The notes: generated by a model not told the origin, from the letters alone. 22,111 bases of DNA from JARRRL01 sp037380725 (GCA_037380725.1 JARRRL010000058.1:1-22111), one strand, 5' to 3'; positions 1 through 10,497 are shown, counted from the stretch's first letter. Numbers and translations are program-made.

Positions 1-108
1 CTCGTTAGCTCAACGAGCCCTGCATCCAGCATCGAAGGCAAATACCCGATCCCTGTGAGTTCATTAATATCAGCCAGTTTGCTCTTGAGGGCGGTCGATG
101 TAACAAAC
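1..108 (-). other. Alternative open frame across the ndvB 3' end, running off the window
   Basis: On the minus strand, just after the last ndvB codons that match the family (TGS), a second frame is open from about position 108 to the window edge. It reads like ordinary coding sequence (SKLADINELTGIGYLP), while the annotated ndvB frame ends at 70 with an unfamiliar tail. The sequence is not the expected C-terminal domain of GH94 in any frame I tried. It could be the tail of another gene joined here by a rearrangement, or chance. I do not recognise the protein. Confidence 0.3.
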
Positions 109-3100
109 AACGTGTTGGAAAGAACCGGTATACCAGCTCCAGCCACCACGCCCCTGATGCGGTGCAAGACCATAAACATCAGCAGCCACAACGTAAGGTT
201 CGGTTTTGTAGGTAGCAACCGCCTCGGCGCTTAAACTGTGGTTAATGGGATTAATTAAACTCACCAATTCCCAGGCGCGCGCGCTGTCTCCCAGTTCAGC
301 AAAGGCCATCGCCGCCCACACGGCAGCGTGGGTGTACTGCCCACCATTCTCACGCACACCCGGCACATAGCCTTTGATGTAACCCGGTTCTAAGCTCGAT
401 TTATCAAAGGGCGGATCCAACAAGCGCACAAAACCCGGATCGCGCATCACCAAGTGCTTATCCAACGCATCCATGGCCTGGCGTGAACGCACTTTGTCAC
501 CAGCGCCGGACAACACAGACCAGCTTTGACAAATCGAATCAATACGACACTCCTCATTGCTTGCTGATCCGAGCGGTGCGCCATCATCAAACCATGCACG
601 CTTATACCAGTCGCCATCCCAAGCGTGTTGTTCAAGATTGCTACACAATGCCTCGGCTTGTTGCTGGCAGCGCTCGGAGAACGCGGGATCCTGATGGGCA
701 AGGGCAACTTCGGCGAAGGAAATAAGCACTTTATAGAGAAAGAAACCAAGCCAAACACTCTCCCCTTTCCCATGGATACCGACCAAACTCATGCCGTCAT
801 TCCAGTCGCCAGAGCCCATTAATGGTAGACCGTGTTCGCCGAAACGCAGGCCGTGCTCAATCGCCTGACAGCAGTGTTCATACAGACTCGAAACTTGCGG
901 CGAGCAACCGGGCACATCGTAATAGGATTCTTCATCCGGATTGAGCATGCGCCCATCGAGGTAATGCAGCGACTCATTCAGCACCTCAACATCGCCCGTG
1001 CTTTGCACATAACGACAAGTTGCCAGTGGCAACCACAAAAAATCATCAGAACAGCGGGTGCGCACGCCCCTTCCTGATGGTGGATGCCACCAATGTTGCA
1101 CATCGCCTTCGACGTACTGATGTTGCCCACACAACAGAATTTGCGCCCGCAACAACTCAGGTTGGCTGTGCACCAAAGCCATCGCATCTTGCAATTGATC
1201 ACGAAAACCGTATGCACCACCAGATTGATAAAAACCACTGCGTGCCCACAGCCTGGAAGCCAGCGTCTGGTAAACCAACCAACCGTTGGCCATGACATTC
1301 AGCGCCGCATCCGGTGTTTCAATTTGCACGGCACTGAGGGTATGACGCCAATAGTGTTTGACACGTGCCAGGGCGGCGCTCGCCGTTCCGGGTATGCGCA
1401 AGCGCTTGGCCAAAGCACTGGCATGCGCGTGATCACGCCCAGCGCCAAGACGAAAAATAATTTCACGCTCTTCACCGGCAGCCAGCGTAAAACTAACCTG
1501 TAGAGCGCCGCACGGATCCAAGGCCGCACCCACGCGACCGGATAAATGGATGCGCGTCATCGCATCGGGGTTTGCCAACGAACCATTGCGCCCGAGAAAT
1601 TCGCAGCGATCACCACTTAGGGTACGCGATAAATCGTCGACATCAAAGAACGCCACCCGTCCCGCAAAATCCGTGTTGTAGTCATTGCAAGCAAACAGCG
1701 CGCCACTGGCAGCATCAATATGCGTGACGACATGCATGGCGGTTTTGGTGCGTAAATCCCCTAATACCCATTCGACATAACCGGTTGCGGATAACTCACG
1801 CACGCTGCCAGAATCATTCCGCACTCGCAATACGCTATATTTAACCGGCTCTTCCAGATCCACAAATACACTCAGCGTTGAGTGGATATGCTCGGCGCTG
1901 CTGTACTCGAAAACGCTGTAACCAAAACCATGACGGGTCTGATAAGTATTCGAATTGGTGCCTGAATTGGTGCCTGAACCAGCGCCTGAGTTGACGCGAG
2001 AATTGCTACAGGGCTGTGCGGTGGGCGACCAAAACTCACCACTGATTTCATCACGCAAATATATCGCTTCTCCACCGGTGGCACCAACGGGATCGTCACT
2101 CCAGGGCGTAAGCCGGAATTCATGCGCGTTTTCGCTCCAACTGTACGCCACCCCGCTTTCGCTCACCACAGTGCCAAAACCTGGATTAGCGATGACATTC
2201 ACCCAGGGGGTAGGTGTCAATGATGCCGCCGAGGTGGTAATGATGTATTCCGTACCATCGGCACTGAATCCACCCAATGGATTAGCCAGTATTAACGGCG
2301 GCTTTTGCAGGGGGGGATGCTGTCGCTTCGAACGGACGTTTATCGCCACAGATCGTGCCAAGGTGTTTGTCACCAGTCTCGCCACTCGGGTATTCGCCAA
2401 GCTGCGGCGGGTGAGCTGTTCCATCAAGGAACCCGCACTATCCACAATAATAATTCGCGCGGCAGCCTGCAGCAAAATCCGATCTTCCAGAGAAATCTGT
2501 TCGGCAAATCGTACGAAAACACCACCGGGACGATCCATCGTAGACGCATCGCTGTCGCTGGCGATGAGACCCATAATTTGATCTTGCAACTGCTGCCGGT
2601 AGCCAATGTGATTTTCATTCCAAATCAGCAGATCAACCTTCAGCCCTTTTAAGCGCCAGTAGGCATGACACTGAATGAGTTGGCGCGCGTAATCCAAACC
2701 TTTAATATCGGTAATTTTCAACAACACAATCGGCAAATCACCCGAAATAGCATAACCCCACAAACCGGACTGCCCGCGACGGTTCTGGATCAACACACTG
2801 GGATCAGCACGTAATGTCGCAGTGGCGTAAATCACCGCGCTGGCAAGCCGTCGATACCACTGCGCTTCCAACTGCTGCGCATTAATTTGCCGCAAAATCA
2901 CGCCGCTGTGCGTGCCAGCTAAATCCACCACCCGATCCGTCAGATGCCGATCCTGGTAACGCTCAATCAAGGTCATACACGCCTGTCTACTGTCTGCTGC
3001 ACCGAAAATCAAATCAATCGTCACCGACTGCCTCGGTTCCAGCACCACAGCACACCGAATGGCGACGAGTGGATCGAGTACTGAGCCCTGAGTACCCGAT

Positions 3101-6100
3101 AGGGGCGCAGTATCAATCATGGCCTGGGGGGCGGCACTTGTACGGCCACGCCCGATAAAACGCATTCGATCGGTTTCAAAAGACACGTCGCCAACAGCGC
3201 TGCCGTTGAAGCCCATAAGGTGAAACAGCCACGGTGTTTTTTCCTCGATTGAGCGCGGGCGTCGACTGCACAGAATCGCATTTTCGGTATCCAAAATTTC
3301 GGTCTGCACAAACAATTTCCCAAATGACGTTTGCATGGCATCCGCTTCAGGGGAAGACAGCACAACCTCAGCACAACTGGTCAGTTCAATCGTTTTCGTA
3401 GTCTGCGCGTGATTACTGAGCCGCACCCGGCGCAACTCAATATCGTCTTCCGGTGAGATCACGATAACCGTGTAGGTCTCAATGTTCCCATCGCGACGAC
3501 GAAATTCAGCGCGACCTTCGGAAAACAGAGCCGCATAACTGTCGGCTGGTTTAGCGGTGGGTTGATGAGCCGCTGACCAGTAGACAGCATTGCTCAGATC
3601 ACGCAGATAAATAAAAGTACCCCAATTATCACAGACACTGTCTTCGCGCCAACGGCTCAGCGCTAAACCCCGCCAACGACTGTACCCACCACCGGCATTG
3701 GTCACCATCACTTGATAGCGTCCGTTCGACAACAATTGCACTTCTGGCGTCGGGGTTCCAGCGTCAATGGGTGCATTCAGAGACGCTTCCAACTCATCGG
3801 TAAAAGCGTTCCCCTCTGAATGATCCGCGATACAGGTTTCCTGTACCCGCGTTTTCGGAATTCGTTCCTGCAACAATAACAGCGTGGCCTGCAAGGCGGG
3901 ATCAGAGACAAAGCGCCTTTGCATCGGCTGTTGTAATAACAGATGGCTCAGCGACAACAAGACCATACCCTGATGGTGTGCCATATAAGAATACACGACG
4001 GTGTGCGTTTGATCGTGCAGTAAACGGCCCGGACTGTAGTCAATCGCCTCGTAAAACCCAAAGCGACCTTCAAACCCCTCGCTGGATAACTGCTGCAAAT
4101 TCTGACAAGCCTGTTCAGGTGCGATCATTAAGGCCAACGCTGAGGCGTAAGGTGCGACCACAGACGCTTCGGCAAGCCCACGCTTTAAACCCAGACCCGG
4201 AACGCCAAAGGCGTGATATTGATAATTCAAATTCGCATCGACAATATTGTATCCTGACTCCGATACGCCCCAGGGCAAACCACGCTGTTTGCCGTAAGCA
4301 ATGTGCCGAGTCACCGCCGCACGGCAACTCTGTTCCAACAGGGAGCAATCATACAAAGGCATAACCAACAGCGGCATCAGATATTCAAACATCGAGCCAC
4401 TCCAGGACACCAGCACCGGTTCCCCGCCCACTTTCGTCAATACGCGCCCCAGCGCAAACCAACTCTCTTGCGGCAGCTTACCCTGAGCGATCGCTACGAA
4501 GTTACACAGCCGCGCCTCGGAAGCTAATAAATCGTAATAGCTCGTATCACAACGACACTCATCGACGTTATACCCCACCGCCAATAAGTGTCGCGATCGG
4601 TCGTATAAAAATTCATACTCCACGGTGGCAAAAGCGCCAGCCTGTTGCGCCAAACGGTGAGCCGTAGCGATGCGATCCTCAATCCGCACCCGACCGGCTT
4701 CAAGTCGACGGCGCAGCTCAAGCATATCGCCACTGGGCTGCTCAATCATCAGTCGATCTATGACCGCAAACCAGTGTGACATACTTTGTTGCAGCTCAGA
4801 TAATGTGGGTATGTCATCGAAGGTGGGTAATTCTTTAAATGCCAGCACCGTTTGCATGGCGCTTGACATGGCACTTGACATAGCACTTGACATAGCGCCA
4901 GGCGTGGTATTCGGCGTGTGGCTCATCGTGAGCCATGGTGCAATAGACAGCAAATCGTCAAGCCCGTCCTGTGCCTGTGCCGCCACAGCTTGCAGCCACC
5001 GGGTAGCCTCAAGGATTTTTTCATCAGCACGTTGAGCAAAAACAGTCGGACCACCCACCGCCACCGATGCGGCACGCGTCGCATCGCTGCCAGACCCATC
5101 CCGATTTCTGGCTTCTGTGGATCCGTTTTCAGGCCCCGAACACGTCCGATCCAGGTTGACAGCAGCCAATGCCAGGCTGGTGGAAACCTGTGTAATTTGC
5201 TGCAAATAAGAAAAAATACCCGACAAGGTGATGGGCTGTAATGTAACAGCAGCCTCAAGCAATAACTGCAGTTTCGCCAACTCCTTCGGATTAAAAACAG
5301 TTTTAACACGCTCATACCGAATCGATTGCTGGCTTTCATCCGCAGCAATGCCCGGATCAAGACTCGAACTACGAGGCGGATCCAGGGCAATCAGCGCAGC
5401 CGTAACCGCTTCTTGCAACACGCCTACACTGTCAACTAAACCATCAAATATCCGTGGCGATAGAATTGCTTGAGTTGGCAACTCCAGCAAAGCAGCGCGT
5501 AGCGTCAGTAAATGTCCGGCGAGGTTACCACTGTCCACCGAAGAAATATAACGCGGTGGCAAGGGCTGTAAGGTTTCGGTGTCGTACCAATTAAAAAAAT
5601 GTCCCTGATAACGCTCCAGCTTATTGAGCGTCGCAAAAGTGTCGGTACAGCGTTTAAGTAAAGCGCCGATCGAGATATAGCCAAAATCAGCCGCACTGAC
5701 ATTGGCCAGTAAAGACAAGCCGATATTCGTCGGCGAAGTGCGATGGGCCTCCTTCGGTCCAGGGTGTTCTTGAAAATTATCGGGCGGTAGCCAATGGTTT
5801 CTGGCGCTAACAAAACAGTCGAAAAACGACCACGTTTTACGCGCAATTCTGCGCAAATAGAGCAGCTGCCCGTCGCGGAATGTATGCGTGTGCCGCATCA
5901 GAGGCTTACTGAACCACCATGAAAAAAACGGCGCTAATAACCACATGGCGGCAACGGGCATGACCCCTATCAACACAGCCAACTCACTAAACCCACTGGC
6001 TAGCGTAACACTAAGCGCCGCCGCAGGCGCGATCCACATGGCGCGATAGGCGGCAACAATAGGGTCACGGTCAAGCACATTCTTAGCGACACGGTAATCG

Positions 6101-9100
6101 GGATGGCTAGCTTCAGGGCAGGATTTATCACTGACGACCTGCCACTCAAGCAAGCGTTTACGCGTTACTAATACACGTAACGTAGTACGCAGAATTGCCG
6201 ACAGGTTGATCCAAGCCTCAAACGGCAGACAGGCCAAACGAAACAGTGAAAGCGTCAGATTCTGTCGCGCCGACCTCAATATGCTTACCAAATGCCGACG
6301 ATAAAGCACCTCCTGCGGTCGGCGCAATGCATCGACCACACCCGCCAATATGGGAGGAATGAGTGCAATCGCGAGCACGACCAAGGTCCAGCGCCACGGC
6401 TGAGAAAACCCAAACCAACCGACCAATAACAAGATCGTAAACACAATGGGCAACAGGCTGCGGCGGAGATTATCCAAAATTTTCCATTGCGATAACATCG
6501 ACAAGGGATTGCGCTCGTTATGCCCTTCAGCATTTGGCACCTTAGGAAATAGCCAATTCACGATTTGCCAATCACCTCGCACCCAACGTTGCTGCCGTGC
6601 AATGTCGGTCAGATAGCGGGCGGGATACTCCTCATACAACTGAACGTCACTCAACAGCCCGGAACGCGCGTAACACCCCTCAAGCAAATCATGACTGAGA
6701 ATCCGGTTTTCCGGAAAACGCTTATCGAGCACATATTCAAAAGCATCGATATCGTAAATACCTTTGCCAACAAATGACCCCTCGGCAAATAGATCCTGAT
6801 AAATATCCGAGATGGATCGGGTATATGGATCAATGCCGGGCTCATTGCCACACAACTGCGCATAGCGAGAACGATTCGCACCCGACAAGCTGGCGGCCAT
6901 TCGTGGCTGCAGAATACCGTAGCCACCCACAACACGCCGACACCGGTGATCATAACGCGGACGGTTGAGCGGATGCGCCATGGTGGCGACAAACTGCTGT
7001 GCCGAATCTCTGGGTAGCTCGGTATCCGTATCCAGAGTGATGATGTATTTCACGTCGGACAGCAGCGATACATTACCACGTATTGTGCTGAATCGGTTCC
7101 AGCCAGCCCCCCGCAGCGCCGCATTGAGTTCCATCAGCTTCCCACGCTTGCGCTCGTAACCCATCCACTGGCTTTCCTTTGGATTCCAGCGGCGAGGACG
7201 GTGCAATAGAAAAAAGCGATTGTTATTTATTTGGTCATTTATGTGGTCATTTTTGTGCTTGTTATGCTTATGCTGGATGTGGTTTTTCTGATCCGGGTTT
7301 TCAGTACTGCCGCTGATCGGGTATTTCCGATTCAGTCGCTCAATCCCATGGCAAGCCAGCGCCAGCAGCGACTCATCTTGCGGCAAGGTCTCGACGTTCG
7401 CATCACAAAAATCCGAGAGCAGCGCAAAATTCAAATAGTCATCCCGACAACCAAGAAAACGCACTTCTAGGGCTTCAACTAAATCCGCAATATTCTGCGC
7501 ACTGTGAAGCATACAGGGAATGACCACCAGCGTGCGCATGTCCGCTGGCAGTCCCTGCGAATAATCCATACGTGGCAATAACTTCGGTTTCACCGTCAAG
7601 GTAATGAGCCAATTTACCAAGGCCGACCCCAATTGACTGAACGCCAATATCACCACTATGCTCAGCATCGCCAAGCACCCATAAGTCACACCTTGACGAT
7701 ACAACGGTATCAACAACACACTACTGCAAAGCATCGTCAATAGCAGTATCGCACCCAAATAAACCAATAACGGCGCGCGGCGCAAACAGCGACGTATTCG
7801 CTCAGAAGCCGATAATTGAACACCCAACATCGCTTCCAAGATCGGTCGCCCTTGATCGATCAGATAATAACCAACGTGGGCCGTATGATCGTGAATACCG
7901 TTTTTTTCTGCACCTGACTGCGCCAGATTCATGGCGGTCTGCGCCACATTGATTTCGGTCTGCGCCAGCATCGATTTATATCCCACGCAATGCTTAGCCA
8001 TTCCGTCAACGACCTGTCGGTAGCGATCGCGGGAGGAGAAATCCATCGACGAATAGACGCCACCTTGATCCTGGCTCAACACCTTCTCGACCAAGCTAAC
8101 GGCTTCGATAAATTCACGCCAGTCGATGGCACCTAAAAATCGCAGACTGCCAATGGTATTGCTGACGGTCACTTGATCTGCGGCCTGCCGTTGATTTTCC
8201 GATAAGACCAATTGTTCGATGGTCAAACTGGATTCAGCCAATCGCTGTTTCATCCAAGTCAATGGCAACGCCAATGCCGATCCGTGCCCCTTCAGACAAC
8301 GTTCCAATTCAGCAACAAATGCGCTCACCATCGGCGGGCGCGAACGCACCATGTCGGCGATAATCAGAATCAGACTTTTGGGATCCTTTTCAGCAACCTC
8401 AATCATCCGGTTCGCCCACGTTTGAGCCAGATTTACGTTCATTCTGGCATCGGCGATACGTACGCTGACGCGGCGTAAGTTTTCGATCATTGCCAAACGC
8501 AGCATGATCGGAATCGCCCATAATTCGCCCAACAAAAGAGGGGTAACACTTTGATAAGAAACAATAAAGCGCATCAACACGTCACGATCAATACGACCAT
8601 CCCCGTGAGAAATCATTTCCAGAGCCAGGTCATAAACTCGCGGCAATCCGATAGACGGCCCTTTCGCCAAGCGTGGCAACTCACGACTGTAATGCTTTGG
8701 CAAATGTCGTCTGGCAATACGCACTTGCTCATCGATCAAATAAAAATTATCCAACAACCATTCCCCGGCGGGAACGATCGGTAATTTATTTTTCACGGCC
8801 TCCGTTAACAGTGCGTGTGTTCCAATTAAGCAACGCTCATTCTCTTGCAGGCGGGACAACAAGCGATTCTGATGTTCCAGTTCGCCCAGGGTATGTTTCA
8901 TTGCTAAATACTTGGCGTGCTGCTCCATTTGCTCAGCACAAAACAGTTCATCGCGCAAGGGCATTTCACCGCTGACCGGGTCAGTCGACGAAGACGAGCC
9001 ATTCCAGCGATTAAAACAGTCCGTTTCTCGCCATAGATGACTGAGGTATGCCTTAACATTTTTTAAAATCGACACCGTACGTAAGCTCACTGTATTGATC

Positions 9101-9105
9101 CACAT
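70..9105 (-). CDS. ndvB: Cyclic beta-1,2-glucan synthase (GT84 + glycoamylase-like + GH94), NdvB/ChvB type
   Basis: Inner-membrane enzyme that, in this family, polymerises glucose from UDP-glucose into beta-1,2-glucan, controls chain length by phosphorolysis, and cyclises the product for the periplasm. The translation has membrane segments near residues 442-502, 884-929 and 1022-1066. A GT-A transferase domain lies between them, with DTDTE near 692 and the QxxRW-type motif QQRWVRGDW near 838. A glycoamylase-like domain follows (LPWGVSESGYN near 1607). Then come two GH94-type beta-sandwich regions (from about 1795 and 2270) and a GH94 catalytic barrel with GSGDWNDGM near 2765, whose Asp is the expected general acid. 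At about 3,011 residues it is somewhat longer than rhizobial homologues (about 2,830), partly from low-complexity inserts near 609-634, 1402-1417 and 2366-2386. The ATG at 9105 has no clear Shine-Dalgarno. The C-terminus leaves the family right after GWSWYTGS, where homologues continue with a GWMYR-like segment and a C-terminal domain, so the product may be truncated. Confidence 0.93.
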   Translation of the reverse strand: MWINTVSLRTVSILKNVKAYLSHLWRETDCFNRWNGSSSSTDPVSGEMPLRDELFCAEQMEQHAKYLAMKHTLGELEHQNRLLSRLQENERCLIGTHALLTEAVKNKLPIVPAGEWLLDNFYLIDEQVRIARRHLPKHYSRELPRLAKGPSIGLPRVYDLALEMISHGDGRIDRDVLMRFIVSYQSVTPLLLGELWAIPIMLRLAMIENLRRVSVRIADARMNVNLAQTWANRMIEVAEKDPKSLILIIADMVRSRPPMVSAFVAELERCLKGHGSALALPLTWMKQRLAESSLTIEQLVLSENQRQAADQVTVSNTIGSLRFLGAIDWREFIEAVSLVEKVLSQDQGGVYSSMDFSSRDRYRQVVDGMAKHCVGYKSMLAQTEINVAQTAMNLAQSGAEKNGIHDHTAHVGYYLIDQGRPILEAMLGVQLSASERIRRCLRRAPLLVYLGAILLLTMLCSSVLLIPLYRQGVTYGCLAMLSIVVILAFSQLGSALVNWLITLTVKPKLLPRMDYSQGLPADMRTLVVIPCMLHSAQNIADLVEALEVRFLGCRDDYLNFALLSDFCDANVETLPQDESLLALACHGIERLNRKYPISGSTENPDQKNHIQHKHNKHKNDHINDQINNNRFFLLHRPRRWNPKESQWMGYERKRGKLMELNAALRGAGWNRFSTIRGNVSLLSDVKYIITLDTDTELPRDSAQQFVATMAHPLNRPRYDHRCRRVVGGYGILQPRMAASLSGANRSRYAQLCGNEPGIDPYTRSISDIYQDLFAEGSFVGKGIYDIDAFEYVLDKRFPENRILSHDLLEGCYARSGLLSDVQLYEEYPARYLTDIARQQRWVRGDWQIVNWLFPKVPNAEGHNERNPLSMLSQWKILDNLRRSLLPIVFTILLLVGWFGFSQPWRWTLVVLAIALIPPILAGVVDALRRPQEVLYRRHLVSILRSARQNLTLSLFRLACLPFEAWINLSAILRTTLRVLVTRKRLLEWQVVSDKSCPEASHPDYRVAKNVLDRDPIVAAYRAMWIAPAAALSVTLASGFSELAVLIGVMPVAAMWLLAPFFSWWFSKPLMRHTHTFRDGQLLYLRRIARKTWSFFDCFVSARNHWLPPDNFQEHPGPKEAHRTSPTNIGLSLLANVSAADFGYISIGALLKRCTDTFATLNKLERYQGHFFNWYDTETLQPLPPRYISSVDSGNLAGHLLTLRAALLELPTQAILSPRIFDGLVDSVGVLQEAVTAALIALDPPRSSSLDPGIAADESQQSIRYERVKTVFNPKELAKLQLLLEAAVTLQPITLSGIFSYLQQITQVSTSLALAAVNLDRTCSGPENGSTEARNRDGSGSDATRAASVAVGGPTVFAQRADEKILEATRWLQAVAAQAQDGLDDLLSIAPWLTMSHTPNTTPGAMSSAMSSAMSSAMQTVLAFKELPTFDDIPTLSELQQSMSHWFAVIDRLMIEQPSGDMLELRRRLEAGRVRIEDRIATAHRLAQQAGAFATVEYEFLYDRSRHLLAVGYNVDECRCDTSYYDLLASEARLCNFVAIAQGKLPQESWFALGRVLTKVGGEPVLVSWSGSMFEYLMPLLVMPLYDCSLLEQSCRAAVTRHIAYGKQRGLPWGVSESGYNIVDANLNYQYHAFGVPGLGLKRGLAEASVVAPYASALALMIAPEQACQNLQQLSSEGFEGRFGFYEAIDYSPGRLLHDQTHTVVYSYMAHHQGMVLLSLSHLLLQQPMQRRFVSDPALQATLLLLQERIPKTRVQETCIADHSEGNAFTDELEASLNAPIDAGTPTPEVQLLSNGRYQVMVTNAGGGYSRWRGLALSRWREDSVCDNWGTFIYLRDLSNAVYWSAAHQPTAKPADSYAALFSEGRAEFRRRDGNIETYTVIVISPEDDIELRRVRLSNHAQTTKTIELTSCAEVVLSSPEADAMQTSFGKLFVQTEILDTENAILCSRRPRSIEEKTPWLFHLMGFNGSAVGDVSFETDRMRFIGRGRTSAAPQAMIDTAPLSGTQGSVLDPLVAIRCAVVLEPRQSVTIDLIFGAADSRQACMTLIERYQDRHLTDRVVDLAGTHSGVILRQINAQQLEAQWYRRLASAVIYATATLRADPSVLIQNRRGQSGLWGYAISGDLPIVLLKITDIKGLDYARQLIQCHAYWRLKGLKVDLLIWNENHIGYRQQLQDQIMGLIASDSDASTMDRPGGVFVRFAEQISLEDRILLQAAARIIIVDSAGSLMEQLTRRSLANTRVARLVTNTLARSVAINVRSKRQHPPLQKPPLILANPLGGFSADGTEYIITTSAASLTPTPWVNVIANPGFGTVVSESGVAYSWSENAHEFRLTPWSDDPVGATGGEAIYLRDEISGEFWSPTAQPCSNSRVNSGAGSGTNSGTNSNTYQTRHGFGYSVFEYSSAEHIHSTLSVFVDLEEPVKYSVLRVRNDSGSVRELSATGYVEWVLGDLRTKTAMHVVTHIDAASGALFACNDYNTDFAGRVAFFDVDDLSRTLSGDRCEFLGRNGSLANPDAMTRIHLSGRVGAALDPCGALQVSFTLAAGEEREIIFRLGAGRDHAHASALAKRLRIPGTASAALARVKHYWRHTLSAVQIETPDAALNVMANGWLVYQTLASRLWARSGFYQSGGAYGFRDQLQDAMALVHSQPELLRAQILLCGQHQYVEGDVQHWWHPPSGRGVRTRCSDDFLWLPLATCRYVQSTGDVEVLNESLHYLDGRMLNPDEESYYDVPGCSPQVSSLYEHCCQAIEHGLRFGEHGLPLMGSGDWNDGMSLVGIHGKGESVWLGFFLYKVLISFAEVALAHQDPAFSERCQQQAEALCSNLEQHAWDGDWYKRAWFDDGAPLGSASNEECRIDSICQSWSVLSGAGDKVRSRQAMDALDKHLVMRDPGFVRLLDPPFDKSSLEPGYIKGYVPGVRENGGQYTHAAVWAAMAFAELGDSARAWELVSLINPINHSLSAEAVATYKTEPYVVAADVYGLAPHQGRGGWSWYTGSFQHVVCYIDRPQEQTG
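4856..4899. repeat. 12-bp in-frame tandem repeat inside ndvB
   Basis: Three near-identical 12-base units (ATGGCGCTTGAC, ATGGCACTTGAC, ATAGCACTTGAC) plus a partial fourth lie head to tail. On the coding strand they give a Ser-Ala-Met-Ser repeat around residues 1402-1417, in a linker between recognised domains. Because the unit is 12 bases, copy-number changes keep the frame. Confidence 0.85.
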
Positions 9106-9557
9106 CGAAATTGTTTAATTCCAGGGTTTATTCCAAGCTTAAGGTAAATACCACCACTTTCGATTATAAGAGAATAGATTTTATTATTGAATGCAAGCAT
9201 CGCAAGCCCGACAGTGAAAGTCGGGGTTTCAAAATTTAGACTATTGTTACCGATAGCCAATGTCACAGATAGCCTAGGTAGGAATGTGTGCAAGGAATTA
9301 GCACGACATATTCGCGCACGATCATTGATCTGAATGCATGTCTAAGTGATAGCAGGTAGAACGGTAGGCTACCTCAAAATACGTCCCACGTTCAGTGCGC
9401 TAGCGCACACAGAACAGCAAATTTGACCGCATAATGATCACTCAAATACCACATTAAAAACAGTTCTGTCGCAAACGCTCATCGTCTAGAGTACACTAAC
9501 CGATCACACACGCGAAAAAAAGAAATCAATTTGCAAAGATTGAAGGTATGGACTCGA
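9106..9557. promoter_or_regulatory. Divergent intergenic region between ndvB and the Crp/Fnr gene
   Basis: About 450 bases without a supported gene, between the divergent starts of ndvB and the regulator, so both promoters should lie here. I cannot place confident -35/-10 boxes. A GC-rich hairpin (CCCGAC at 9207-9212 pairing with GTCGGG at 9220-9225, then GTTT on the plus strand) resembles a rho-independent terminator stem. If it terminates on the plus strand it could shield the regulator from transcripts originating inside the spacer. A short minus-strand frame (9087-9293) overlaps the ndvB start and has no family support. Confidence 0.5.
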
Positions 9558-10415
9558 ATGCAGCACTCAACTGGATTGAGCAACGAGAAAAACGCCAAAT
9601 TATATCACGGTACTGAATCAGTTACAGCGGATATCCCTTATGCGGATAAAAACTATCTACTCGATGCATTACCCGAGTACGTACAAAAGCGCTTACTACC
9701 GAACCTGGAATTAGTCAAATTGCCTCGGGGAATGGTGCTATACGAACCAGGCGATACCTTGAAGTCTGTCTATTTCCCGACGAATTGTATCCTCTCAATG
9801 CTCTATGTCATGGAGGATGGGGCTTCAGCGGAAATTTCAGTGGTGGGCAATGAAGGCATGCTGGGGGCGGCCTTGTTTCTAGGTGGCGAAAGCACATCCA
9901 GTCGCGCCGTTGTGCAAAGCGCCGGTCAGAGCTATCGGATGGAAACAAAAGTGTTCAAGACTGAATTCAGTCGTCACACTGAAATGTTGCTGTTACTGTT
10001 GCGTTACACTCAGGCATTGATTACCCAAATGGCACAAACGGTTGCGTGTAATCGTCACCATACGATTGATCAGCAGCTGTGCCGATGGATGCTGTTGTCA
10101 CTGGATCGTTCGTCAAGCAATCATTTGGTGATGACTCAGGAATTGATTGCCAATATATTGGGCGTACGCCGTGAGAGTATCACTGAATCCGCAGGAAAAT
10201 TGCAAAAACTCGGCCTCATTTCCTACCATCGAGGACATATTGTCGTACTGGATCGAGCGGGATTAGAAAAGTTAAGCTGCGAATGCTATGCCGTTGTAAA
10301 AAAAGAAACAGATCGCCTTTTGCCCAGAAAAAAATGTTCAGAAAAAAACACCATTTCCCACCCTGGGGATACAGAAAAAACAGACATTATTCATGCTGAC
10401 ATGATTAATTTATAG
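9558..10415 (+). CDS. Crp/Fnr-family transcriptional regulator
   Basis: Predicted DNA-binding regulator of about 285 residues. The N-terminal half is a cyclic-nucleotide-binding-type beta barrel (segments PRGMVLYEPGD, PTNCILSMLYVMEDG, VGNEGMLGA). A long dimerisation helix follows, then a C-terminal winged helix with recognition-helix region MTQELIANILGVRRESITES and wing YHRGHIVVLDR. It belongs to a common proteobacterial subgroup with the signature CNRHHTIDQQLCRWMLLSLDR. I see no Fnr-type N-terminal cysteine cluster and no clear cAMP-contact set, so the ligand is unknown. An in-frame TTG start lies at 9531. I prefer the ATG at 9558 because AAGG sits about 11 bases upstream of it. The gene is divergent from ndvB and convergent with the ATP-grasp gene. 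Regulation of ndvB is possible from position alone but unproven. The Lys-rich C-terminal tail is coded by A-rich sequence. Confidence 0.9.
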   Translation: MQHSTGLSNEKNAKLYHGTESVTADIPYADKNYLLDALPEYVQKRLLPNLELVKLPRGMVLYEPGDTLKSVYFPTNCILSMLYVMEDGASAEISVVGNEGMLGAALFLGGESTSSRAVVQSAGQSYRMETKVFKTEFSRHTEMLLLLLRYTQALITQMAQTVACNRHHTIDQQLCRWMLLSLDRSSSNHLVMTQELIANILGVRRESITESAGKLQKLGLISYHRGHIVVLDRAGLEKLSCECYAVVKKETDRLLPRKKCSEKNTISHPGDTEKTDIIHADMINL

Positions 10416-10461
10416 TTAACTGTTCTTTTCGTCAATTGCTCAATCTCGTTTGTGCGCGCTC

Positions 10462-10491
10462 TTTATGAACGTGCTTTTTATGAATGTGCTT
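10462..10491. repeat. 15-bp tandem repeat between convergent genes
   Basis: Two 15-base units, TTTATGAACGTGCTT and TTTATGAATGTGCTT, differ at one base and are followed by a third partial T-rich copy. They lie in the short spacer between the convergent Crp/Fnr and ATP-grasp genes. No function is evident. Confidence 0.7.
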
Positions 10492-10497
10492 TTTATT

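Noticed and set aside
447..8975. Many open frames on both strands inside ndvB
   Set aside because: They are shadows of one continuous, well-supported GC-balanced coding sequence.
9087..9293. 68-codon minus-strand frame overlapping the ndvB start
   Set aside because: No family resemblance; it covers the divergent promoter region and a terminator-like hairpin.
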